Positions 27,623 to 35,370 of a stretch of DNA of 46,968 nt are shown here, one piece after another. The stretch is from the NCBI GenBank assembly GCA_014239265.1, contig JAAZZH010000008.1:1-46968 (forward strand), read 5' to 3'. The notes below the pieces were generated by a model. That model saw only the letters and a list, made by a program, of their open reading frames with translations. It was not told where the DNA came from and did not search any database. The translations under genes were made by a program, and so were the position numbers. The first letter of the stretch is position 1. Each line of letters starts with the position of its first letter. The DNA comes from Actinomycetota bacterium (GTDB taxonomy: Bacteria; Actinomycetota; Acidimicrobiia; Actinomarinales; Actinomarinaceae).

Positions 27623-27986
27623 TTACTTGAAACTCTAAGCTAAGACTGTTGACACAATACCTTTTCCCCGTAGGTTTTGGACCGTCAGGAAATATGTGGC
27701 CAAGATGGGAAGAACAAATTTTACAAAGTATTTCAGTTCGTATCATGCCTAGAGTTGTATCTTCTTTAGTGTCTATTTTTTCTGCAACTGCATCAAAAAA
27801 ACTTGGCCATCCTGAGCCTGATTCATATTTTGTTGAGGAATCAAATAATATTTCTTTGCAAACTGCGCATACATAATTACCAATTCTTTTTTCATTAAGA
27901 AGTTTTCCAGAAAATGGAGGCTCTGTCCCACAAAATTGTGTAACTTGTATTTGTTCTGCGGTTAAATGGTCTTTATTTATTGTCAT
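27615..27986 (-). CDS. msrB: Peptide-methionine (R)-S-oxide reductase
   Basis: CAVCKEILFDSSTKYESGSGWPSFFDA, CKICSSHLGHIFPDGP, GKRYCVNSLSLEF. Confidence 0.96.
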   Translation of the reverse strand: MTINKDHLTAEQIQVTQFCGTEPPFSGKLLNEKRIGNYVCAVCKEILFDSSTKYESGSGWPSFFDAVAEKIDTKEDTTLGMIRTEILCKICSSHLGHIFPDGPKPTGKRYCVNSLSLEFQVNE

Positions 27987-28000
27987 AGAATTATTTTATC

Positions 28001-28903
28001 TTATTGAGGATTAAAGTAAATTTCTGTGATTGTAGACTCTGTTTCTACTATTTCATTCTTAAGAGCTGTATTAATTTCAACTATGTCTACATCATCTAGG
28101 GAGTCTTTGTAATCAAGTTTTACTAACGCTAAATATTGCTTACTTCCTATTGGTAATATTTTTAAGTTTGTTAAATTAGATATATTTTTATTTTTATTAA
28201 TTATATTTTCAATTAACTTAAGTTTCTGTTGTGAAATACTTTCTCCAGTAATTAAATGTTTCATTTCATACCCTAAAAATAAACCAGACACCATGAGTAG
28301 AACTCCAATAGAAATTGCAGATATTGAGTCATATATCGAATTTTGGGTAAGTGATGAAAGTATGGTTCCGACTAATGCTATAAAAAGTCCTAAAGTTGCT
28401 GCAAAGTCTTCCACTACAATCGCTATTAAGGGTCCATCTGTTGATTCTTTTAATAGTCCAACAACACTTTTTTTATTATCTTGTCCCTTTTTTAGCTCTG
28501 TAATGGCTTTTTTTAAGACATAAGACTCGAGTATTATCGAAACAATTAATAACGTTATTGAAATTGCTAGGTTTTCAAGCTTTTTAGGATGTGAAAGAGA
28601 TTCTATTCCGTGTTCTAAAGAAACAAGTCCTCCAATAGTGAAGATAAGCACAGCTACGACAAGTGTCCAAAAATATTCTTCTCTGCCTCTCCCTAAGGGA
28701 TATATTCTTGCATCTACCTTTTTTGATTGCTTTATTCCAAACCATAAGAGAAATTGGTTACCAGTATCTACAAATGAATGTATAGCTTCTGAAAACATAG
28801 CACTTGACATAGTTATTGTTGCAATGATTGATTTAGCAATACCTATAGAAAAATTGACAGACATTGCAAGAAAAACTGTTTTAGATGATTCGTTAGTTGC
28901 CAT
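28001..28903 (-). CDS. Cation diffusion facilitator (CDF) family transporter
   Basis: SEAIHSFVDTGNQFLLWFG, YPLGRGREEYFWTL. Start trimmed to MATNESSKT (28903), overlapping the glutaredoxin stop. Confidence 0.9.
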   Translation of the reverse strand: MATNESSKTVFLAMSVNFSIGIAKSIIATITMSSAMFSEAIHSFVDTGNQFLLWFGIKQSKKVDARIYPLGRGREEYFWTLVVAVLIFTIGGLVSLEHGIESLSHPKKLENLAISITLLIVSIILESYVLKKAITELKKGQDNKKSVVGLLKESTDGPLIAIVVEDFAATLGLFIALVGTILSSLTQNSIYDSISAISIGVLLMVSGLFLGYEMKHLITGESISQQKLKLIENIINKNKNISNLTNLKILPIGSKQYLALVKLDYKDSLDDVDIVEINTALKNEIVETESTITEIYFNPQ

Positions 28904-29126
28904 CACCAAACCATCTAACAAGTTCCTGAAAACCACCAATACGTTTGTTGTCTATAAAGATCTGTGGAACAGTTTTCACGTCTTCACCTAATTTTGAATA
29001 AAATTCAAATCTAACTAAGTCATCAGATAAATCGATTTCAGTAAAGCTGAGGTTTTTTGACTCCAGCAAGGATTTTGCTCTGTCACACCAAATACAGAAA
29101 TCTTTTGTATATATTTCTATATTCAA
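28893..29126 (-). CDS. Glutaredoxin-like protein (Grx3-like or mycoredoxin-like)
   Basis: 77 aa; IYTKDFCIWCDRAKSLLESKNLSFTEIDL...VKTVPQIFIDNKRIGGFQEL. Confidence 0.9.
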   Translation of the reverse strand: MNIEIYTKDFCIWCDRAKSLLESKNLSFTEIDLSDDLVRFEFYSKLGEDVKTVPQIFIDNKRIGGFQELVRWFGDGN

Positions 29127-30169
29127 TTGTTTTCAGATCCTGTAAATATTTCATTTGTTGTTTGAGTAACTCTTATAAAAGTGGTACTTTTTGGCAAGTC
29201 CTTGAGAGTCTTTGCACCTACATAGGAACATGCTGATCTGATTCCACCGAGGATAGATTGAACAGTAGAATCAATCTCACCTTTGTATTTAAGTCTTACT
29301 TTTTTGCCCTCTGGTGCGCGATGTTCTGCTAGGTCACCATAATATCTCTCTTGAGCTTTTCTTGAAGACATTCCATAAAAATCTTTGTACTGAACACCAT
29401 TCTTGTCGGTGACAAGTTCTCCTCCCGATTCTTTGTGACCAGCAAATATTCCACCAAGCATGACATAATCAGCACCAGCTCCAAAAGCTTTAGAAACATC
29501 ACCTGGGTACTTGCAACCACCATCTGCAATTACATGACCGCCAAGGCCGTGAGCAGCATCAGAGCATTCAGAAATTGAAGAAAGTTGAGGGTAGCCTACC
29601 CCTGCTACTTTTCTAGTAGTACAAACTGATCCCGGACCAATACCTATTTTAACTATATCAGCACCAGCAAGAATTAGTGCTTCTGTCATTTCTCTTGTAG
29701 CTACATTCCCGGCAATAATTATTTTGTTTGGAAATTTTTCTCTATATGTTTTAACTGATTCTACAAAATCTTCGCGATAGCCATTTGCAACATCCAAGCA
29801 TAAAAATTTTATTCTATCATCAAGATTGAAGACATCTACAGCTTTCTGAAAGTCTTCTTTTGAAGTGCCCACAGTCACAGCAAGATAGTCTGGATTTAGA
29901 TTTTTTAGGTTTTCTTCCCATTCATTTAAAGTATAAAATTTATGAACTGCAGTAAGCATGTTGTGACTTTGAAGTACCTTAGCTGTTTCAAAGGTACCTG
30001 TTGTATCCATATTTGCTGAAAAGATAGGTATTCCAGTCCATTTTTCGCTTGAGTGACGAAATTTAAACTCTCTATTTAATTCAACCTCGGCTCTTGATAC
30101 AAGTGTACTTCTTTTTGGTCTTATTAAGACGTCGTCAAAAGTTAACTTTATCTCATCTTCTATTCTCAT
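29123..30169 (-). CDS. guaC: GMP reductase (IMPDH/GMPR family without CBS domains)
   Basis: MRIEDEIKLTFDDVLIRPKRSTLVSRAEVEL, VKIGIGPGSVCTTRKVAGVGYPQLSS. Start placed at ATG 30169; tracked ORF begins at 30184. Confidence 0.9.
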   Translation of the reverse strand: MRIEDEIKLTFDDVLIRPKRSTLVSRAEVELNREFKFRHSSEKWTGIPIFSANMDTTGTFETAKVLQSHNMLTAVHKFYTLNEWEENLKNLNPDYLAVTVGTSKEDFQKAVDVFNLDDRIKFLCLDVANGYREDFVESVKTYREKFPNKIIIAGNVATREMTEALILAGADIVKIGIGPGSVCTTRKVAGVGYPQLSSISECSDAAHGLGGHVIADGGCKYPGDVSKAFGAGADYVMLGGIFAGHKESGGELVTDKNGVQYKDFYGMSSRKAQERYYGDLAEHRAPEGKKVRLKYKGEIDSTVQSILGGIRSACSYVGAKTLKDLPKSTTFIRVTQTTNEIFTGSENN

Positions 30170-30205
30170 AATGTTGTATATCACTTATCCTAAATAACAA
30201 AGATT

Positions 30206-30784
30206 ATGATAGTTGAATTTCCTTTTTTTGCCGCTGGTATTAATTATTTTCCAGATGAAATATCAGTTTTACGTATATTTGAACCAAGATATCTTCTTCT
30301 AATAGGTGACAGTATTCAAAATAACAGTACATTTTGTGTTGGTAGATCTTTGGATAAATTAAATGAAGTAGCTTCAGAAGTTAGGATTATTGATCATCAA
30401 GACACATCAAATGCTGAACAAGTAGTAGTTGTAGAGTGTGTCAATCTAGTAGACATTGCAAAGATCAATCTTAAAAATGAATATCCAAAAGTGTCGGGTG
30501 AGTTAGTAATAGATATTGGGCTACCACCAACTGAGGATGAGCTTTTAGTACTTGAAGCAGATATCAAAAGAGGCATTGGAAAATTGATAGAACAAGGTTT
30601 AGATATTGAACTACCAATATTTGAAATAGACTCAGCTAATAGAATTCTTAAACTTTGGGAGCTATCAGCAAAGTTGCCAATGGCTGAGGAAACAAGAAAT
30701 TATCTAATTTCCGAAAGAGAAATTGTAAAAAGATACTCAATATTAAAAAATTATGTTCAGAAAATAAATGATATAAATTTTTAA
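30206..30784 (+). CDS. LON N-terminal (substrate-binding/PUA-like) domain protein
   Basis: FPFFAAGINYFPDEISVLRIFEPRYLLLIGD typical of stand-alone LON-SB domain proteins. Confidence 0.85.
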   Translation: MIVEFPFFAAGINYFPDEISVLRIFEPRYLLLIGDSIQNNSTFCVGRSLDKLNEVASEVRIIDHQDTSNAEQVVVVECVNLVDIAKINLKNEYPKVSGELVIDIGLPPTEDELLVLEADIKRGIGKLIEQGLDIELPIFEIDSANRILKLWELSAKLPMAEETRNYLISEREIVKRYSILKNYVQKINDINF

Positions 30785-31437
30785 ATACTCTTCCACTTTT
30801 TATATATGGAATTAATTTCATACTTAAGTTGTTCTGTATTAGTAATTAAATAATTCAATGTTGAAGATACATCATAATCTACTAACTCTTTTCTACTTAC
30901 GTCACTGTTATACCAGTCTTGAAAAAGGGTCTCTGTAACCTCTGGATGGAATTGTATGGCGATAGAGTTCCTAATTGTAAAGATTTGAGGATATTTTGTA
31001 GAAGCAATAAGCTCTGCTGATGGAGGAAGAGTGAATGTATCCCTATGCCATAAAAAGACTTTAGAATTTTTTAATCCTGAGAAAATTTCAGAATCTTTGT
31101 GAAAATTTAACTGTTTAAAGCCAAACTCAATCTCTTCAGAAAGAAAAGCCGTGCCCCCCATTGCATCAGCAATGAGTTGTGCGCCTAGGCAAATACCAAA
31201 AACTTTAGTTCCATTATTAATAACTTTATTGAGCCATTCCTTTTCTTCTCGCAAGTATGGATAGGTTTCTATCTCATATGCACCCATGTGTCCACCTAAT
31301 ATAATATATTCATGCTGTTCTGAAAGGGATCCCCAATTAACATCCCATGCATACTTTTCTTCTATGTCAATATTTGATAATGATCCGAGAGTTACTTTCG
31401 GATCATTTATGATTGCAATTGTTTTTGTAGTTTCCAT
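30781..31437 (-). CDS. Type 1 glutamine amidotransferase
   Basis: VFGICLGAQLIADAMGG nucleophile elbow, AIQFHPEVT. Confidence 0.88.
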   Translation of the reverse strand: METTKTIAIINDPKVTLGSLSNIDIEEKYAWDVNWGSLSEQHEYIILGGHMGAYEIETYPYLREEKEWLNKVINNGTKVFGICLGAQLIADAMGGTAFLSEEIEFGFKQLNFHKDSEIFSGLKNSKVFLWHRDTFTLPPSAELIASTKYPQIFTIRNSIAIQFHPEVTETLFQDWYNSDVSRKELVDYDVSSTLNYLITNTEQLKYEINSIYKKWKSI

Positions 31438-31442
31438 ACTTG

Positions 31443-31526
31443 TGCGCGGAAGAGGACTCGAACCTCCACGGGTTTTACCCCACAGGATCCTTAATCCTGC
31501 GCGTCTACCAGTTCCGCCACCCGCGC
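31443..31526 (-). tRNA. tRNA-Leu, anticodon read as AAG
   Basis: GCGCGGGTGGCGGAACTGGTAGACGCGCAGGATTAAGGATCCTGTGGGGTAAAACCCGTGGAGGTTCGAGTCCTCTTCCGCGCA. 7-bp acceptor stem, anticodon stem CAGGA/TCCTG enclosing TTAAGGA (34-36 = AAG), long class II variable arm; CCA not encoded. Confidence 0.9.
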
Positions 31527-31530
31527 TAAA

Positions 31531-31767
31531 TCAGTCAAGAAACCAAAAAAGTAACAACGTTGTTACAGAAAATAAAAGAGCAACAGCTGCGGTGATTCTA
31601 CTCAAATTTCTTTCAGCTAATGTTTGCCCAATATTTCCAGATGCGCCTGGTCCACCCAACATATCCGATAAGCCACCACCTTTTCCACTATTTAATAGTA
31701 CAAGTCCAATAAGTGCTATCGAAATAACTATATGTACTGCAACTAAACTCGCTGTTAATGTATCCAT
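31531..31767 (-). CDS. secG: Preprotein translocase subunit SecG
   Basis: 78 aa; two TMs with LVLLNSGKGGGLSDMLGG...RNLSRITAAVALLFS. Confidence 0.95.
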   Translation of the reverse strand: MDTLTASLVAVHIVISIALIGLVLLNSGKGGGLSDMLGGPGASGNIGQTLAERNLSRITAAVALLFSVTTLLLFWFLD

Positions 31768-31772
31768 AAAAA

Positions 31773-32516
31773 TTACTCTTTCAATCTAGATTGTTGTTTA
31801 ACTTCTTCTTCTAGTTCTCGTATCTTTTTTTCATTTCCAAGATACCCAATTCTAGTTATTTTATCATCATTAATGTTAAATGCGAGAGGAATTCCAGTCG
31901 GAATATTTATATCCACAATATCATTGTCAGAAATTTTTTCTAGAATTTTAAGTATTGCTCTAATGCTATTTCCATGAGCAACAACTAATACATTTCCTTT
32001 TTTTGTTTCTGATTTAATTAAATTTAGAGTTTCTTTAACTCTTGCGACCACATCTTCTAATGACTCCCCTAAAGGTAACTTATCATTGATTTCACTATAA
32101 ATCGAATCATTGTTTGGGTTATATTTTGAATCTTCTTCAACTAAAGGTGGTTTTATTTTGTAACCTCTTCTCCATTGTTGAACTTGATTTTCCCCATACT
32201 TATTTGCTGTTTCAATCTTATCAAGTCCCTGAAGAGCTCCATAATGTCTTTCGTTAAGCTGCCATAAATTCTTTATCGGAAATTCAATTGATTCATCAAT
32301 AGATAATTCAGATAAAATATGATTTGCTGTATCTTTAGACCGAGTTAAATATGAGGTGTAGCAAATATTTGGAGCAAAACCAGCGTTTAACAATAATTTA
32401 CCTGCTTCGACTGCTTCATTTGTCCCTTTTTTAGAAAGCCCTACATCTACCCAGCCAGTAAATTTATTTTCTTTATTCCATTCACTTTGACCATGACGAA
32501 CAAATATTAAGTTCAT
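31773..32516 (-). CDS. gpmA: 2,3-bisphosphoglycerate-dependent phosphoglycerate mutase
   Basis: IFVRHGQSEWNKENKFTGWVDVGLSKKG, NERHYGALQGLDK, VVAHGNSIRAI. Confidence 0.95.
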   Translation of the reverse strand: MNLIFVRHGQSEWNKENKFTGWVDVGLSKKGTNEAVEAGKLLLNAGFAPNICYTSYLTRSKDTANHILSELSIDESIEFPIKNLWQLNERHYGALQGLDKIETANKYGENQVQQWRRGYKIKPPLVEEDSKYNPNNDSIYSEINDKLPLGESLEDVVARVKETLNLIKSETKKGNVLVVAHGNSIRAILKILEKISDNDIVDINIPTGIPLAFNINDDKITRIGYLGNEKKIRELEEEVKQQSRLKE

Positions 32517-33277
32517 AATTTAACTGACTTAATAATTTGTACAAATTTATCTACATCTAAGGAAGCACCCCCAACGAGCGCTCCATCAATAATTTTAGTA
32601 TTAAGTAACTCCGATGCATTTGTGGGTGAAACGCTTCCACCATATATGAATCTTATTTTTTCTTCATCATAGAAAGGCTTTGTAGAAATCTCCTGCTTTA
32701 CAGAGGAGATAACTTCTATTGCATTTTCAACTGAAGCAACTTTACCGGTACCTATTGCCCAAATTGGTTCATAAGCAAAGATAATTTCTTCGACTTTGTC
32801 TTTTCGAAGACCTTTAACAGCAATATTGACTTGATTTAGAATATAAGATAAATATTCATTAGTGTCTCTCTGTTCTTCAGACTCGCCGAAACAAACTATC
32901 GGTATAATGTTGTTATTCACTGCATTATGAACTTTTAGGTTAATTGTTTCATCTGTTTCATTGAAAACTGTTCTTCTCTCTGAGTGTCCAATAATTGAGT
33001 GTGTAATATTTAATTTACTCAATTGAAGAGCAGATACCTCACCAGTGTAAGCCCCTTCTATGAAAGCTGAAACATCCTGAGATGAAATTTTAATTTTTAA
33101 ATTGTCAGCATCAATAATTGTTTGAAGTGATCTTAAAGATGTGTATGAAGGAGCTATAACAATATCGATATTGTCTTCTATATTAACTTCAAGAGAATAA
33201 TTGAGTTTTTGTAAAAGCTGTATGGCTTCTAAATGCTCTAAATTAAGTTTCCAATTCCCAATAATAATCTTTTTCAT
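32513..33277 (-). CDS. tpiA: Triosephosphate isomerase
   Basis: IGNWKLN, IGHSERR, FAYEPIWAIGTGKVAS, YGGSVSPTNASEL. Confidence 0.97.
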   Translation of the reverse strand: MKKIIIGNWKLNLEHLEAIQLLQKLNYSLEVNIEDNIDIVIAPSYTSLRSLQTIIDADNLKIKISSQDVSAFIEGAYTGEVSALQLSKLNITHSIIGHSERRTVFNETDETINLKVHNAVNNNIIPIVCFGESEEQRDTNEYLSYILNQVNIAVKGLRKDKVEEIIFAYEPIWAIGTGKVASVENAIEVISSVKQEISTKPFYDEEKIRFIYGGSVSPTNASELLNTKIIDGALVGGASLDVDKFVQIIKSVKL

Positions 33278-33281
33278 ATTT

Positions 33282-34436
33282 TCAAAGTATAAGGGGTTTG
33301 TAGATATTTACACCAGGCAATTCGTTGCCTTGTAAATATTTAAGCGAAGCTCCACCTCCTGTTGAAATATGATTAAATTTTGAAAGCTCGGAAAAAATTC
33401 TTATCGCACTCACGGAATCTCCCCCACCAACAACAGTGTAAGCATCTAAATTAGAAACGATGTCAGTTATCGATTGTGTACCTTTTTTAAAATTATCAAT
33501 TTCAAAAATACCCATTGGACCATTCCAAAATACGGTATTAGAAGTAACTAATACTGATGCAAATTCTTTTATCGTTCTTTCTGATATGTCAACACCTATG
33601 TCATCATCTGAAAATTCAGAAATATCTTTATCAACCCTTATGCCTGATTCTATAGATTTAGTTACTCCAAAATCTGATGGTAAATATATCTTTTTACCAT
33701 TATCTGAATCAAGCAATTCTTTAGCTTTTTGTAAATAATCCTCTTCATACAGTGATTTTCCAATATTGTTACCTAGTGCTTTTAGGAATGTGAAACACAT
33801 GCCGCCACCAATTAGAAGATTGTCAACACTCGGCAATAGTTTGTTTATTAACTGTAATTTATCAGATATCTTTGCTCCACCAAGAATTACTGAGAAAGGC
33901 TTTTTAGGTGAATTTGTGAGTAGCTCTAGGTTCTTAACTTCATTTGTCATTAATTTTCCTTGGTATGCTTCTATAAAATTTCCAAAAGAAACAATAGATG
34001 CATGATTTCTATGTGCTGCCCCAAAAGCATCTAAAATAAAGGAGTCAAAATTTTCTGTTACTTTTTTGGCGAAATCAAAATTATTTTCTGTTTCTTCATT
34101 GTGAAATCTTAGATTCTCAAGAAGAAAAACTTTCCCAGGATTTTCATCAATGTGATTCTTGACCTCTGGGCCATGAAGAGAATTAATAAACAGGACTTCC
34201 TCGTTCAACAATAATGACATTTCCTCTGCCACAGGTTTAAGTGAATAGTCAAGATTTATTCCATCTGGCCTTCCAAGGTGACTGAGAAATGTTACTGATT
34301 TTGAAATTTTACGAAGATCTACTAAATACTCAATAGCCTTAATTATTCTAAAATTATCTTTAACAACCTTTCCATGCATAGGGACATTTAGATCAGCTCG
34401 TATGAGTGTGTTACCAAGTTGTGATCCAGAAGACAA
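33282..34436 (-). CDS. pgk: Phosphoglycerate kinase
   Basis: LIRADLNVPM, LSHLGRPDG, ILGGAKISDKLQLI, VVGGGDSVSAI, ISTGGGASLKYLQG; TTG start near the rapZ stop gives a short N-terminus. Confidence 0.96.
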   Translation of the reverse strand: MSSGSQLGNTLIRADLNVPMHGKVVKDNFRIIKAIEYLVDLRKISKSVTFLSHLGRPDGINLDYSLKPVAEEMSLLLNEEVLFINSLHGPEVKNHIDENPGKVFLLENLRFHNEETENNFDFAKKVTENFDSFILDAFGAAHRNHASIVSFGNFIEAYQGKLMTNEVKNLELLTNSPKKPFSVILGGAKISDKLQLINKLLPSVDNLLIGGGMCFTFLKALGNNIGKSLYEEDYLQKAKELLDSDNGKKIYLPSDFGVTKSIESGIRVDKDISEFSDDDIGVDISERTIKEFASVLVTSNTVFWNGPMGIFEIDNFKKGTQSITDIVSNLDAYTVVGGGDSVSAIRIFSELSKFNHISTGGGASLKYLQGNELPGVNIYKPLIL

Positions 34437-34438
34437 TA

Positions 34439-35302
34439 CTATTCTTTCATATCTCGGTGGAGAATTACTGCATCTTTACCTTCGTTAATCAACCAACCAC
34501 CAACCTCTTCTGTCATCACAACACTTCGATGCTTTCCACCAGTACAACCTATCGCTATACCTACGTAAGATTTTCCCTCAGATGTGAATCTAGGTAATAA
34601 AAAGTCAATTAAGTCTTTTGTCTTCTCAAGAAAGATTTCTGCATCTTCGAATGATAGAACATAATTTCTCACCATTGGAGATTGTCCCGTAGAGGAACGT
34701 AATTCCTCTCTCCAGTGAGGGTTTGGTAAAAACCTTACATCTAATACAATGTCTGCATCTCTGGGTGCACCATTTTTAAAACCAAATGATGTAACGGATA
34801 TCTTTAAATCTTGATTGGTTGCTTCACCCTGGAATCCCTCAATAATTCTTTTTCTTAGCTCATGTACGTTCATATCTGTTGTATCTATAACTAAGTCTGC
34901 AAGTTCTTTTATCGGCTTTAATTGATCTCTTTCATTTTTTACTGATTGAGATAGTGAATCCAGACCCATTGGATGAGGTCTTCTATTCTCCTCATACCGC
35001 TCTATAAGGGTTTCATTATTTGCATCTAAAAATATTACTCTTGTTAATACACCTGATTGACTTAACCTTTCAAGACTTTTGTTAAGTGCTTCTTGTGCTG
35101 TCCCATCTCTAGCATCAATTGTTAGGACAAGTTGTTTATTTGATTCAGCAACATCATTAGATTCAACAACAGACTCAACCAACTCAGGTGGTAAGTTTTC
35201 AATGACGTAATACCCAAGGTCTTCGAAAACATTAGAGCTTGCAGAGCGACCAGCACCAGACATGCCTACCAGTAACAAAACTTCGGGTCTTTTAGAAACC
35301 AT
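34439..35302 (-). CDS. rapZ: RNase adapter/nucleotide-binding protein RapZ (YvcJ)
   Basis: LLLVGMSGAGRSASSNVFEDLGYYVIENLPPEL, IAIGCTGGKHRSVVMTEEVGGWL. Confidence 0.95.
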   Translation of the reverse strand: MVSKRPEVLLLVGMSGAGRSASSNVFEDLGYYVIENLPPELVESVVESNDVAESNKQLVLTIDARDGTAQEALNKSLERLSQSGVLTRVIFLDANNETLIERYEENRRPHPMGLDSLSQSVKNERDQLKPIKELADLVIDTTDMNVHELRKRIIEGFQGEATNQDLKISVTSFGFKNGAPRDADIVLDVRFLPNPHWREELRSSTGQSPMVRNYVLSFEDAEIFLEKTKDLIDFLLPRFTSEGKSYVGIAIGCTGGKHRSVVMTEEVGGWLINEGKDAVILHRDMKE

Positions 35303-35370
35303 TTTTACCTTTCATAGATATTGTAGTTGCCATGTAATGAGATGGAAGCCATTTTTAATAGGGTGAATCT

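Noticed and set aside
31286-31789. 167-aa plus-strand ORF containing RGRGLEPPRVLPHRILNPARLPVPPP
   Set aside because: Reads antisense through tRNA-Leu, the GATase 5' end and secG; typical tRNA-derived spurious ORF.
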